From contig NZ_JBBIAB010000001.1 of assembly GCF_039634785.1 (NCBI RefSeq), positions 310,001 to 374,000 of the forward strand: a stretch of 64,000 nucleotides of DNA, in the 5' to 3' direction. The notes below the pieces were generated by a model, which made no database searches, had not been told where the DNA came from, and worked only from the letters and a program-made list of their open reading frames with translations. Positions 8,303-16,560 of the stretch are shown here, in pieces. This stretch comes from Tistrella mobilis (GTDB lineage: Bacteria > Pseudomonadota > Alphaproteobacteria > Tistrellales > Tistrellaceae). A program made the position numbers and the translations under genes. Every line of letters begins with the position of its first letter. Positions within the stretch are counted from its first letter, which is position 1.

Positions 8303-8983
8303 ATGACCGACGTCAAGGCAAACCTCGCCCAGGTCCGGGCGGAGATCGACCGCGCCGCCCATGATGCCGGCCGCGACCCTGCGGCGGTGACCCTGGTGGC
8401 GGTCTCCAAAACCCATGACGCGCCGGCCATCCTGCCGGTGATCGAGGCCGGCCAGCGGGTGTTCGGGGAAAACCGGGTGCAGGAAGCCGCCGGCAAATGG
8501 CCGGCCCTGCGCGAGCGTTTCCCCGATCTGGAACTGCATCTGATCGGCCCGCTGCAGACCAACAAGCTGCGCGAGGCGCTGGCGCTGTTCGATGTGATCC
8601 AGAGCGTCGACCGCCCGAAGCTTGCCCGGATGCTGGCCGAAGAAGGGGCCAGGGCCGGCCGGCTGCCCCGGCTGCTGGTGCAGGTGAACACGGGGGAAGA
8701 GCCGCAGAAGGCGGGCGTGCTGCCCGCCGATCTGGACGGGTTCCTGCGGGAATGCCGCGAGGATCTGGGCCTGACCGTCGACGGGCTGATGTGCATCCCG
8801 CCGGTCGACGACCAGCCGGCACCGCATTTCGCCCTGCTGGCCGACATGGCGGCGGCCCATGGTCTTAAGCTGCTCAGCATGGGGATGAGCGGCGACTACC
8901 CCATGGCCATCCGCCTGGGCGCCACCCATGTCCGCGTCGGCACCGCCATCTTCGGGCATCGCGACTATCCGTCGGCCGACTGA
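8303..8983 (+). CDS. yggS: YggS/PLPBP family pyridoxal phosphate homeostasis protein
   Basis: A 226-residue PLP-binding protein that buffers intracellular pyridoxal phosphate and affects amino-acid metabolism. The PLP Schiff-base lysine is Lys36 in VAVSKTHD. Other family blocks are present in order: FGENRVQEA, HLIGPLQTNK, IQSVDRPKLA, LVQVNTG, and the phosphate-binding SMGMSGDYPMAI. Length and architecture are standard for the family. The ATG at 8303 follows CGAGGGAG, and upstream codons lack homology. It is monocistronic, facing the ThiE-like gene. Confidence 0.93.
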   Translation: MTDVKANLAQVRAEIDRAAHDAGRDPAAVTLVAVSKTHDAPAILPVIEAGQRVFGENRVQEAAGKWPALRERFPDLELHLIGPLQTNKLREALALFDVIQSVDRPKLARMLAEEGARAGRLPRLLVQVNTGEEPQKAGVLPADLDGFLRECREDLGLTVDGLMCIPPVDDQPAPHFALLADMAAAHGLKLLSMGMSGDYPMAIRLGATHVRVGTAIFGHRDYPSAD

Positions 8984-9074
8984 TCGCCAACGCCACAGGC
9001 CAGCCCAGCGGTCCCACCAAGCCGCCATTGAGGCGGCGGCCAAGGGCGCGGGAGCGCCCGCCCGGCGAGGGGCG

Positions 9075-9587
9075 TCAGAATCTCGCGCTGATGGTCAGGG
9101 TGTCGCCCGGGCCCGCATCCGCCAGCACCCGCACCAGATCGTCCATGGCCAGGGCCACGCAGCCTTCGGTGCCGGCGAAATCCGGGCGGGCGACATGCAG
9201 AAAGATGGCGCTGCCACGTCCCGGCACCACCGGGGCGTCGTTCCAGCCCAGCACCGCAATCAGGTCGTAGACATGGTCGTCGCGCCACAGCCGTTCATGG
9301 CGGGCGGGGAAGGGCAGGTCGACGGGCTTGTTGTACCAGGGGTTTTCCGGGTCGTCGCACCAGCCGTCTTCGGGGCGGATCGCCTGGACGGGCAGGCGGG
9401 TGCGCGGCGCCTCGATCCGGTCGGCACGATAGAGCACCCGCCGGATCGGCAGGGTGCCGATCGGGGTTGCCCCGTCGCCTTCGCGCTTGGCGACGGTGAT
9501 GCCGTTGCGGCCGATGGCCACCGGCAGGCGCTCGTCCCGCCACCAGAAGCGGAACCGGGCGAGTAGGGGATCGTATCGAACCAACAT
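9075..9587 (-). CDS. L,D-transpeptidase (YkuD) family protein
   Basis: A 170-residue YkuD-domain protein. L,D-transpeptidases cross-link peptidoglycan stem peptides or attach lipoproteins through a catalytic cysteine. The active site is HVARPDFAGTEGCVAL with His131 and Cys143; the usual SxGC is TEGC here, a variant I recognise from other alphaproteobacterial members. GRNGITVAKREGDGATPIG is the typical N-terminal strand. There is no signal peptide or membrane segment in the chosen frame, so either export uses another route or the enzyme acts differently from classical family members. Confidence 0.85.
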   Translation of the reverse strand: MLVRYDPLLARFRFWWRDERLPVAIGRNGITVAKREGDGATPIGTLPIRRVLYRADRIEAPRTRLPVQAIRPEDGWCDDPENPWYNKPVDLPFPARHERLWRDDHVYDLIAVLGWNDAPVVPGRGSAIFLHVARPDFAGTEGCVALAMDDLVRVLADAGPGDTLTISARF

Positions 9588-9680
9588 GGCCTCAGTCTGC
9601 CACGGCCCCGTCGGACCCGTGAAGACCGGCCGGCTCCCGACGCGGATTTGTCACGGCGCTGATCGCCCGGCGGGGGTCGA

Positions 9681-10943
9681 CTACAGATTCCTGGACACGG
9701 TTGCGGCCTTGGACTGGCCGGCGCGCATCTGCGCCTGGTAGCGGTCCAGCGCCTGGTTCATCCGGGCGGCGAAATCGTCGAGCGGGATCGGGCCGGTCTC
9801 GGGCGCCGCCGCGTTCATATCCTGCAGCTGGGCGGCCCGGGCGGCATCGGTCGCCGTGGGCTGGTCCTGCGGCTCCCGCGGGCGGGGCGGGGCGGTGCGT
9901 GCGGCATAGGCTGCGGCACCCGGGGCCGATACCGGCGGGGCCGGTTTGCGGGCGGTGGGGCCGTCGACGCCCATGAAGGCGGCCGCCGGGATGATCCGGC
10001 CCATCTCGGTGCTGCCGCCGGCGCTTCCGGCCGGCAGATCGGCGAGCGGCGTGCTGCCGGCGCTGCCCGCCGGCACGCTCTGGCGCAGCATGGCCTCGAT
10101 CTCGCGCTCGCTCGGCCGGCCGTTGCGGCCGCGGGCGGTGGAGAGGTCGTTCGCCGCCAGGCGTTCCTCGGTCGGGGTGGTGGTGCGGGTCCGCGGCGCC
10201 CGGTCGGCGGTGGCGGCGATCGAGGCCTGCGCCCCCGTGGTCTGCGCCTCCCTGGTCGGCGCGTCCGTGGTCTGCGCATCCGTGGCCGCGCCGCCGGCCG
10301 GCCGGTTGCCGTTGGCGGCCGCCGGGGCTGCCGCGCCGAAGGCCCCGAGCAGGGCGGCGAACTGAGCCTCGCTCATCCCCTGATCGCCGTCTTCGGCCGG
10401 AACATCCTTCGCCCCCACAGGCCGGCCCGCCGGGGCGGCGAGCGACGCGGTCTGCGAGGCGGCGATCCGTGCCCCGTCATCGGCGGCGCTTTCCACCCGG
10501 CCCGATGCGGCATCGGCCGCGGCCAGCGCCGTGCCGCCGGTGTCCTCGTCCTCGCCGATCAGGGCGGCCAGCGCCCGGTCGCCGGCGGTATGGCCCGAGG
10601 CGTCCATGGTGGCGTTTTCCATCATCGCGCCGATGGCACCGATCGGGCCGCCGAAGGCGATGCCGCCGATCATCCGCGCACCGGGCGAGATCGTATCGCC
10701 GGTCAGCGCCCGATAGACCGTGCCCACCACCGGCAGCTGCTGCAGCGGGTTCACGATGTCGAGCAGGTCGCCGAAGCTGAAGCCGTCCTCGCCCCAGAAG
10801 CCCACCGGTTCCGCCTGGGCGGTCTTACCGGCAGTGGTGCTGCGATCTGCCTGTGCGGTGTCGGTCGAAGACGTGCGCGCAGGTTCCCCGCCGGCCCAGG
10901 CGGGCGTGTCGTAGCGGTAACCGCGGGAAGCGTCGACGAACAT
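9681..10943 (-). CDS. Conserved hypothetical protein with low-complexity C-terminal half
   Basis: A 420-residue protein of unknown function. Residues about 48-115 form an ordered hydrophobic block (WGEDGFSFGDLLDIVNPLQ, then PVVGTVYRALTGDTISPGAR and IGGIAFGGPIGAIGAMME) that looks like a conserved domain of Rhodospirillales-like genomes and might be a membrane-associated hairpin. The rest is rich in Ala, Pro, Thr and Arg and is probably disordered. It has no signal peptide. It is a single gene downstream of the ribA terminator; the 10944-11085 region must hold its promoter. GC codon bias is like its neighbours, so it is native. Confidence 0.7.
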   Translation of the reverse strand: MFVDASRGYRYDTPAWAGGEPARTSSTDTAQADRSTTAGKTAQAEPVGFWGEDGFSFGDLLDIVNPLQQLPVVGTVYRALTGDTISPGARMIGGIAFGGPIGAIGAMMENATMDASGHTAGDRALAALIGEDEDTGGTALAAADAASGRVESAADDGARIAASQTASLAAPAGRPVGAKDVPAEDGDQGMSEAQFAALLGAFGAAAPAAANGNRPAGGAATDAQTTDAPTREAQTTGAQASIAATADRAPRTRTTTPTEERLAANDLSTARGRNGRPSEREIEAMLRQSVPAGSAGSTPLADLPAGSAGGSTEMGRIIPAAAFMGVDGPTARKPAPPVSAPGAAAYAARTAPPRPREPQDQPTATDAARAAQLQDMNAAAPETGPIPLDDFAARMNQALDRYQAQMRAGQSKAATVSRNL

Positions 10944-11085
10944 GGCAGAAACCCCGGGGGCGCCCCCGTCTGCCGGGCAGACGGTCTGGGCGGGCAGTCA
11001 TGGCGCGCGGACCGGCGCCGTCGGGGTCTTGATATTCAAGCATCGTGCCAAGCGTGATTCGGTGCAAATCACGGCGCCGTCGACG

Positions 11086-11126
11086 AAAAAACGCCGCGAT
11101 GCCCGGGTTGGGGGGCGATCGCGGCG
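11086..11126 (-). terminator. Rho-independent terminator after ribA
   Basis: On the reverse strand a 9-bp stem (CGCCGCGAT / ATCGCGGCG, at 11118-11126 and 11092-11100) is followed by six T residues (complement of 11086-11091). It lies 70 bp beyond the ribA stop and ends the leftward operon that begins at 13809. The 252-bp gap 10944-11195 shows nothing else clear. Confidence 0.88.
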
Positions 11127-11195
11127 CGGTGCGGTTGTGTCGGCGGTGCCGGCCGGCCCGGCAGCATTTGCCGGGCGGCAGCCCTTGCCGCGCGG

Positions 11196-12377
11196 CTACA
11201 GCATGTGCCCCGCCCGGCGGGCCTTGGTCGACAGATAGCCGGCATTGTGGCCGTTGGCGGGGAAGGCATGGGGCACCCGCTCCACCACCTCGATGCCATG
11301 GGCGCCCAGCGCCTGCACCTTGGCCGGGTTGTTGGTCAGCAGCCGGATGCGCTGATGGCCCAGCGCCCGCAGCATTTCGGCCGCCGGGCGGAAATCGCGC
11401 TCGTCGGCCTCGTAACCCAGCGCCAGATTGGCATCCACCGTATCCAGGCCGCGATCCTGCAGGTCATAGGCGCGCAGCTTGTTGATCAGCCCGATGCCGC
11501 GGCCTTCCTGGGCCATGTACAGCACCACGCCGCCGTCGGCGGCGGCCATGGTCCGGATCGCCCCCTTCAGCTGTTCACCGCAATCGCAGCGCAAAGAGCC
11601 GAGCAGGTCGCCGGTGAAGCATTCGGAATGCAGCCGGGCCAGGATCGGCGCATCCGCCGCCGGCTCGCCCACCACGATCGCCAGATGTTCCGGCCCGCCG
11701 TCGGATGGGCGGAAGGCGATGATCCGGCAATTCTCGGCATCGGCCAGCGGCACCCGGGCCTCGGCCACACGCTTCAGCCGGCCGGCCGCGATCTGGCCTT
11801 CCTTCAGCAGCTTCGCCTCGATGATGACGGGATCGAGCGCCGAGGCCCCGCCGGGCAACCGGCCTGCGGGCAGTTCAACCGACACCAGCGCCGGCAGCAG
11901 ACCGGCCCGTTTGGCAAGCGCGATGGCCGCGGCCGAAGCCCGCCCGGCCGGGCGCAGCCGGCCGAGGGCACGTTCGCGCGCGGCCGTGCCGTCGTCGCTG
12001 CGGGTCGGGTCGGCCGCCAGCCGCCAGGCCGGGTCGGTGATGTCGCGGATGGGTGCCGCCACCGGCTCCACGCCGCGCGGATCATCCGCCTCGATCGGCG
12101 CGACCAGCCCGGCCAGCGCCGCGCGGCGGCGGGAAATCAACAGGTCGGCGGGGGCGCCGGTCAGGATGGCGAGGGCGGCGAGGCGGTCGGGCGAGGCGCG
12201 TTCGGGAGAAAGCGCCAGCACATCGGCCTGATCGTCGCGCAGCAGCACGGCGCCGCCGGCGCGCAATTCGGCCTGGGCACGCTGCAGTCGCCGCTCCGTC
12301 GCCTCACTCATCTGATCGTCCTCGTCATTGGACCTGTCCGCGGGGGGGACACCGTCGGAGCCGGATGTCGCGTTCAC
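11196..12377 (-). CDS. ribA: GTP cyclohydrolase II with degenerate N-terminal RibB-like domain
   Basis: Opens GTP to 2,5-diamino-6-ribosylamino-pyrimidinone phosphate, formate and pyrophosphate, the first riboflavin step. The C-terminal 200 residues carry the full active site: zinc cysteines in SECFTGDLLGSLRCDC (about residues 252, 263, 265), the YMAQEGRGIGL nucleotide loop, YDLQDRGLDTV and the catalytic ADERDF. The N-terminal 180 residues resemble the inactive DHBP-synthase-like domain of alphaproteobacterial RibA. A GTG start at 12377 overlaps the YceI stop (GTGA) behind GGAGG; the ATG at 12311 with GAGGA is an alternative (371 residues). It is last in the leftward operon. Confidence 0.92.
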   Translation of the reverse strand: MNATSGSDGVPPADRSNDEDDQMSEATERRLQRAQAELRAGGAVLLRDDQADVLALSPERASPDRLAALAILTGAPADLLISRRRAALAGLVAPIEADDPRGVEPVAAPIRDITDPAWRLAADPTRSDDGTAARERALGRLRPAGRASAAAIALAKRAGLLPALVSVELPAGRLPGGASALDPVIIEAKLLKEGQIAAGRLKRVAEARVPLADAENCRIIAFRPSDGGPEHLAIVVGEPAADAPILARLHSECFTGDLLGSLRCDCGEQLKGAIRTMAAADGGVVLYMAQEGRGIGLINKLRAYDLQDRGLDTVDANLALGYEADERDFRPAAEMLRALGHQRIRLLTNNPAKVQALGAHGIEVVERVPHAFPANGHNAGYLSTKARRAGHML

Positions 12378-13021
12378 TGCCGGCGTGCCTCCATTTCAAG
12401 GATCAGGGAGATCTCGTCACCGACGAGGTCGCCGTCCAGGCCATAGGTCATGCCGAAGTCGCTGCGGCGAATGGTACCACGCGCAGAAACCCCGATAACA
12501 TAGGGGCGCGTACCGAATACGCCAGTCCCGAACGGATATTCGGCACTCTTGTTCCACGTCACGTCCAGAGTCATGGGTTTTCGCACACCCAGCAACTCCA
12601 GCGTGCCGGTGATGCGCCCGGTCCGCTCGCCCGCAGGCTCGGCGCCGTCCAGGCGGAAGACCATGTCGGGGAATTCCTCGGCATTCAGGAAATCGGGCCC
12701 GCGCAGGTGCTCGTCGCGCTTGTCGTGGTCGGTGAAGACGCTGGCGGTCTTCACCCGGATCTCGCCGCCGTCGAGCCGTTTCGCCGTCTCGTCGAAGCTG
12801 ATCTCGCCCTCGACCTCGCGAAACCGGCCCAGCACATTGGCATAGCCCGCATGCATGACCAGGAAGCCCACCACCGCATGTTCGGGATCCAGGGTGTAGG
12901 TCTCGGGTGCTGCCAGCGCCGGCTGCGCCGTCACGATCGAGGTCGCCATCAGGGCGGGGGGTGCCATCAGGGCGGGGAGGGTGAGCAGCCCTGCGGCGGC
13001 CCAGGCTCTGCGCATCGTCAT
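12374..13021 (-). CDS. YceI family periplasmic protein
   Basis: A 215-residue secreted lipocalin-like barrel. YceI proteins bind isoprenoid chains such as polyprenyl or ubiquinone-like lipids. A long signal peptide (residues 1-38, ending QPALAA) is followed by the family core: YTLDPEHAVVGFLVMHAG, GRFREVEGEISFD, VFTDHDKRDEHLRGPDFLN and the C-terminal SDFGMTYGL. The ATG at 13021 overlaps the previous stop (TGATG), and its own stop overlaps the ribA GTG start, so three genes are co-translated. In the divergent cluster it could carry a lipid precursor or product, which is inference. Confidence 0.9.
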   Translation of the reverse strand: MTMRRAWAAAGLLTLPALMAPPALMATSIVTAQPALAAPETYTLDPEHAVVGFLVMHAGYANVLGRFREVEGEISFDETAKRLDGGEIRVKTASVFTDHDKRDEHLRGPDFLNAEEFPDMVFRLDGAEPAGERTGRITGTLELLGVRKPMTLDVTWNKSAEYPFGTGVFGTRPYVIGVSARGTIRRSDFGMTYGLDGDLVGDEISLILEMEARRQ

Positions 13022-13809
13022 CAGGGGGTCTCCTCGCGAGGGGTGCGGCTGCGGTGCAGCCTGATCACGGCCAGAAGGTCGACGGCGAAGGACCAGCCCA
13101 GCACGGCGACCGCGATCGCGGCCGAGACCGTGCCGGCGGTGGCGGAGATCGGGTTCAGCGCGCCGACCAGCGCCGCAACACCGAAGGCGCAGGCGGCCCG
13201 GCGGCGGTTGCTGGGGGGCAGGGGGGCTTTCAGGGGTGGCCAGGCCCAGGCCGCCGCCACCCACAGATAGCGCAGCGCGCCCGCCGCCAGCACCCAGGGG
13301 CCCGCCCGCCCCGCATCCAGCGCCGCCCAGGACAGCACCGCCACGAACAGCGCATCCAGTTCCATGTCGAACCGGGCGCCGAAGGGGCTGGCGACGCCCC
13401 GCCTGCGGGCGATCCAGCCATCGACGCCGTCCAGCGCCAGGCAGATCGCTGCGGTCAGGAACAGCATCCAGGCAACCGGCCCGGCGGCTGCGCCATGATC
13501 CACCGCCATCAGCGGCTCGCCGATCGTGGCGGCGACCAGCGCCACCAGGCCTGCGCGCAGCAGGGTCACCCGGTTGGCCGGGCCCACCCGGGCCTGGGGC
13601 AGATGCTGGGCCAGCGCGGGGCCCGCAATGGCCAGCGCAAAGGCGAGCCAGGCCACCGCCTTCAGCGGATAGGCCGGCCCCAGCGCATCGCCCGCCCGCG
13701 CGGCGACGGCGACGCCCGCGGCCGCGACCAGCCCGGTCGCACCGATGGCATGCAGCCCTGCATCCAGTCTGAGCCGCGCGAGCGCGGCGGCCTCTCGTTT
13801 CCTCGCCAT
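13021..13809 (-). CDS. CDP-alcohol phosphatidyltransferase family membrane protein
   Basis: A 262-residue integral membrane enzyme that exchanges CMP in a CDP-activated lipid or alcohol for another alcohol. The signature DG-xx-AR-x8-G-xxx-D-xxx-D is complete: Asp130, Gly131, Ala134, Arg135, Gly144, Asp148, Asp152. About six hydrophobic segments surround it (roughly 20-40, 50-66, 85-100, 110-127, 155-185, 205-240). It heads the leftward operon with YceI and ribA. The substrate cannot be read from sequence. Its presence next to a GTP-derived small-molecule pathway raises the possibility of a membrane-anchored product. Confidence 0.85.
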   Translation of the reverse strand: MARKREAAALARLRLDAGLHAIGATGLVAAAGVAVAARAGDALGPAYPLKAVAWLAFALAIAGPALAQHLPQARVGPANRVTLLRAGLVALVAATIGEPLMAVDHGAAAGPVAWMLFLTAAICLALDGVDGWIARRRGVASPFGARFDMELDALFVAVLSWAALDAGRAGPWVLAAGALRYLWVAAAWAWPPLKAPLPPSNRRRAACAFGVAALVGALNPISATAGTVSAAIAVAVLGWSFAVDLLAVIRLHRSRTPREETP

Positions 13810-13939
13810 GCATCACCATATGGAGACGGAAGCGCCCCGGTTGTATGGGGCGTTCACCGGGAAAGACGACGGGTGGTGTCGACCGGGCCAGGGATGTGAA
13901 CCGGGCGGCACGCCGGGAACCGATCCGGCGGCCGGGCAT

Positions 13940-13967
13940 TTGCGTAAGTTGCAGTATCTTTACGCAA
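13940..13967. promoter_or_regulatory. Inverted repeat between the two divergent operons
   Basis: Exact 8-bp arms TTGCGTAA (13940-13947) and TTACGCAA (13960-13967) flank a 12-nt spacer GTTGCAGTATCT. It is conspicuously AT-rich inside a GC-rich 245-bp divergent region (13810-14054), 88 bp before the rightward operon and 131 bp from the leftward one. It is well placed to be an operator that coordinates both. The binding protein is not known; no regulator gene lies in the cluster. Confidence 0.6.
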
Positions 13968-14054
13968 CCGCCACGCCTTCGGATCGCTTGTCGCCTGTCG
14001 ATCGTCCCGACCGGCACCCACCGAAGGGCAGGGCAGGGGAGAAGGACCACCAGG

Positions 14055-15125
14055 ATGGACATGCCACCCGCCGATGCCGTCCCCGCCGCCCGAAATCCGG
14101 TGACGGAGAACGGAACCGTCACCGCCGGGGCTGGTTCCGCCGCGACCCGTCTGTCTGCGCTGCGTCCCCACCATCCTGTCGGCCGGCCGGCCCGGCCCCA
14201 TCCCGTGCGTCTGGATGCGGCCGCGGTCTGGGACGGGCTGCTGGCCCTTGCCGTAGCACCCGATCTGCCGGCGGGGCTGGCGCTCGGGCCCGACGGCCGG
14301 CTGGTGCCGGCGGCGACGCCGCTTGCCGCCGATGCGGTGCTGCTGGACGATCATGCGGACGAGCCCGCCATGCGCTGGGCGACGCGGATCGAGCTGGACC
14401 CGGCCGCCGCCCGGCTGCTCGACCTCTATCTTCCGGTGCTCCGCCCTGCCCCGGCCGACCGGCCGCGGGTCTCGGCCCATCTGGCCCAGAGCCTGGACGG
14501 CCGCATCGCCACCACCAGCGGCTGTTCGCAATGGCTGTCGGGCGAGGAAGACCTTGTTCACGCCCATCGCATGCGTGCGCTTTCCGATGCGGTGCTGGTC
14601 GGCGCCGGCACCGTCGAGGCCGATGACCCGCGCCTGACCGTGCGCCTGGTGCCCGGTCCCAACCCGGTCCGGGTGGTGATCGATGCCGGCGGGCGGCTCG
14701 AAGCCGGCCACAAACTGTTCGGGGATGGGGCCGCCCGCACCCTGGTTCTCCATGCCGCCGACATCCCGCCCCCGCCGGCGACCGATCAGGTCGAGCCGGT
14801 GGCCGTGCCGCGCCGGCCCTGCGGCACGCTGGATCCGCATCAGGCGCTGCGGCAGCTGCGGGCCCGCGGCATCCGCCGGATCTTCGTCGAAGGCGGCGGG
14901 GTCACGGTCTCCAAGCTCATTCAGGCCGGCGCGGTCGACCGGCTGCAGATGGCGATCGCGCCGGTGCTGCTCGGCTCGGGCCGGCCGGTGCTGTGCCTGC
15001 CCGAAATCGACCATCTCGACCAGGCCATCCGCCCGCCGGTCCGCCATTTCATCATGGGCGCCGACATTCTGGTCGAATGCTGCCTGGATCTTCTCCCGCG
15101 CAGTGCCGGAGGACATCCCGGATGA
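14055..15125 (+). CDS. RibD C-terminal-type (dihydrofolate-reductase-fold) reductase
   Basis: A 356-residue protein whose residues about 130-345 match the RibD_C reductase that uses NADPH to reduce 5-amino-6-ribosylamino-uracil phosphate. The motifs SAHLAQSLDGRIAT, VLVGAGTVEADDPRLTVR, the FVEGGGVT nucleotide loop and LLGSGRPV are present. There is no deaminase domain: the zinc motif HAE and PC-x-C are absent, and the first 130 residues are unrelated. It therefore is not the usual bifunctional RibD. The start at 14055 follows AGAAGGA. It leads the rightward operon and its stop overlaps the next start (ATGA). Confidence 0.85.
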   Translation: MDMPPADAVPAARNPVTENGTVTAGAGSAATRLSALRPHHPVGRPARPHPVRLDAAAVWDGLLALAVAPDLPAGLALGPDGRLVPAATPLAADAVLLDDHADEPAMRWATRIELDPAAARLLDLYLPVLRPAPADRPRVSAHLAQSLDGRIATTSGCSQWLSGEEDLVHAHRMRALSDAVLVGAGTVEADDPRLTVRLVPGPNPVRVVIDAGGRLEAGHKLFGDGAARTLVLHAADIPPPPATDQVEPVAVPRRPCGTLDPHQALRQLRARGIRRIFVEGGGVTVSKLIQAGAVDRLQMAIAPVLLGSGRPVLCLPEIDHLDQAIRPPVRHFIMGADILVECCLDLLPRSAGGHPG

Positions 15126-16078
15126 TGACCCGCGCCATCTGGACGGTCGGCCCCGGCCGTTTCGAGATCCGCACCGGCACGCTTGCCGCCGACACCACCG
15201 GCATGATCGAAGTCCGCGCCCTGCAAAGCGCCGTCAGCCGCGGTACCGAGCGCCTGGTCGCCGGCGGTCTGGTGCCGGAAAGCGAATACGAGCGGATGCG
15301 CGCGCCGCTTCAGGAAGGCGACTTCCCCTTTCCGGTGAAATACGGCTACGCCATGGTCGGGCTGGACCCGAAGGGCGATCGCGTCTTCGTGCTCCACCCC
15401 CATCAGGACCGGTTTCTGGCCCCGGCCGCCATGCTCCGCCCGGTGCCCGAGGCGGTCCCCACCGCCCGGGCGGTGCTGGCCGCCAATATGGAAACCGCGG
15501 TCAACGTGCTCTGGGATGCCGGCGCCGGGCCGGGCGACCGGATCACCGTGGTCGGCGCCGGCCTGGTCGGCCTGCTGATCGCCCGTCTGGCCCGCCGGCT
15601 GCCCGGGGCGGTGGTCGAGATCATCGACCGCGATCCCGGCCGGGCGGCGGCGGCGGCGGCACTCGACCTGCCCTTCCGCGCGCCCGATGCCGCCGCGCCC
15701 GATCGCGATCTGGTGATCAATGCCAGCGCCTCGGCCGCCGGGCTCGATCTGGCGCTCGACCTCGCCGGCATGGAGGCGCGGGTGGTGGAGGCCAGCTGGC
15801 ATGGCGACCGCGAGACCCCGATCAATCTGGGCCGCGCCTTCCACGCCCGGCGTCTGAAGCTGATCTCGTCCCAGGTCGGCCAGGTCTCGGCCGGCCGGCG
15901 CGCACGCTGGAGCCATGCCGACCGGCTGGACCTGGCGCTCCGCCTGCTCGACGATGCCGCATTGGATGCGCTGGTGGTCGACGAGGTCGCCTTCGCCGCC
16001 GCCCCCGCCCGGCTCGCCACCCATCTCTGCGGGCCGGATCCCGATCTGCGCGGCACGGTGCTGCGTATCGTTTATTGA
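15122..16078 (+). CDS. Zinc-less medium-chain dehydrogenase/reductase
   Basis: A 318-residue member of the MDR (zinc-type alcohol dehydrogenase) superfamily. The nucleotide-binding fold is clear at ITVVGAGLVGLLIARL. The catalytic domain begins with ALQSAVSRGTERLVAGG, where SRGTE replaces the Cys-containing zinc-ligand loop, as in BchC-like relatives. Only one cysteine occurs in the whole protein, near the C-terminus, so neither the catalytic nor the structural zinc can bind in the usual way. It probably reduces or oxidises a carbonyl/alcohol of the pathway intermediate. It overlaps the RibD-type gene by 4 bp. Confidence 0.83.
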   Translation: MMTRAIWTVGPGRFEIRTGTLAADTTGMIEVRALQSAVSRGTERLVAGGLVPESEYERMRAPLQEGDFPFPVKYGYAMVGLDPKGDRVFVLHPHQDRFLAPAAMLRPVPEAVPTARAVLAANMETAVNVLWDAGAGPGDRITVVGAGLVGLLIARLARRLPGAVVEIIDRDPGRAAAAAALDLPFRAPDAAAPDRDLVINASASAAGLDLALDLAGMEARVVEASWHGDRETPINLGRAFHARRLKLISSQVGQVSAGRRARWSHADRLDLALRLLDDAALDALVVDEVAFAAAPARLATHLCGPDPDLRGTVLRIVY

Positions 16079-16126
16079 TCCACGCTCTCTCCCCTCTCCG
16101 CCCCCTTATCTGAGGACCTGCACCCG

Positions 16127-16546
16127 ATGTTCACCCTCGGCGTCCGCGACCATGTGATGATCGCCCACAGTTTCCGTGGCGAGATCTTCGGCCCGGCCCA
16201 GCGTCTGCATGGCGCAACTTACGTGGTCGATGTCGAATTCAAGCGGCGGGCGCTCGACGATGACGGGCTGGTGGTCGATATCGGCCTGGCCCATCAGGCG
16301 CTGAAGGCGGCGCTGGAGCCGCTGGCCTATCGCAATCTCGATGATCTGCCGGAATTCGCCGGGCAGAACACCACCACCGAATTCCTGGCCCGCCACATTC
16401 ATGGCCGGATGGCGGCCGCGATCGATGCCGGCGATCTTGGGGCCTCTGCCGCCGGGATCGATGCGATCCGGATCGTGCTGCATGAAAGCCATGTCGCCTG
16501 GGCCGCCTTCGAGGGCCCGGTCGGCGATGCCGCCCGCGCCGGCTGA
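16127..16546 (+). CDS. Divergent 6-pyruvoyl-tetrahydropterin synthase (PTPS/QueD) homologue
   Basis: A 139-residue T-fold protein of the PTPS/6-carboxytetrahydropterin synthase family. The first zinc His is His14 (MIAHSF). In the CxxxHGH motif the segment AQRLHGATY keeps His28 but has Ala24 for the catalytic Cys and Ala30 for the third zinc His. The catalytic His pair of QueD is replaced by YRNLDDLP. The substrate-anchoring Glu survives in LHESHVAW. The fold and pterin pocket are probably retained while zinc chemistry is altered or lost. It is third in the operon, 48 bp after the dehydrogenase. Confidence 0.83.
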   Translation: MFTLGVRDHVMIAHSFRGEIFGPAQRLHGATYVVDVEFKRRALDDDGLVVDIGLAHQALKAALEPLAYRNLDDLPEFAGQNTTTEFLARHIHGRMAAAIDAGDLGASAAGIDAIRIVLHESHVAWAAFEGPVGDAARAG

Positions 16547-16560
16547 AGGCTGCCGCAGGC

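Noticed and set aside
14055-15125. Bifunctional riboflavin RibD.
   Set aside because: Only the reductase half is recognisable; the deaminase zinc motifs are missing, so calling it ribD would overstate the evidence.
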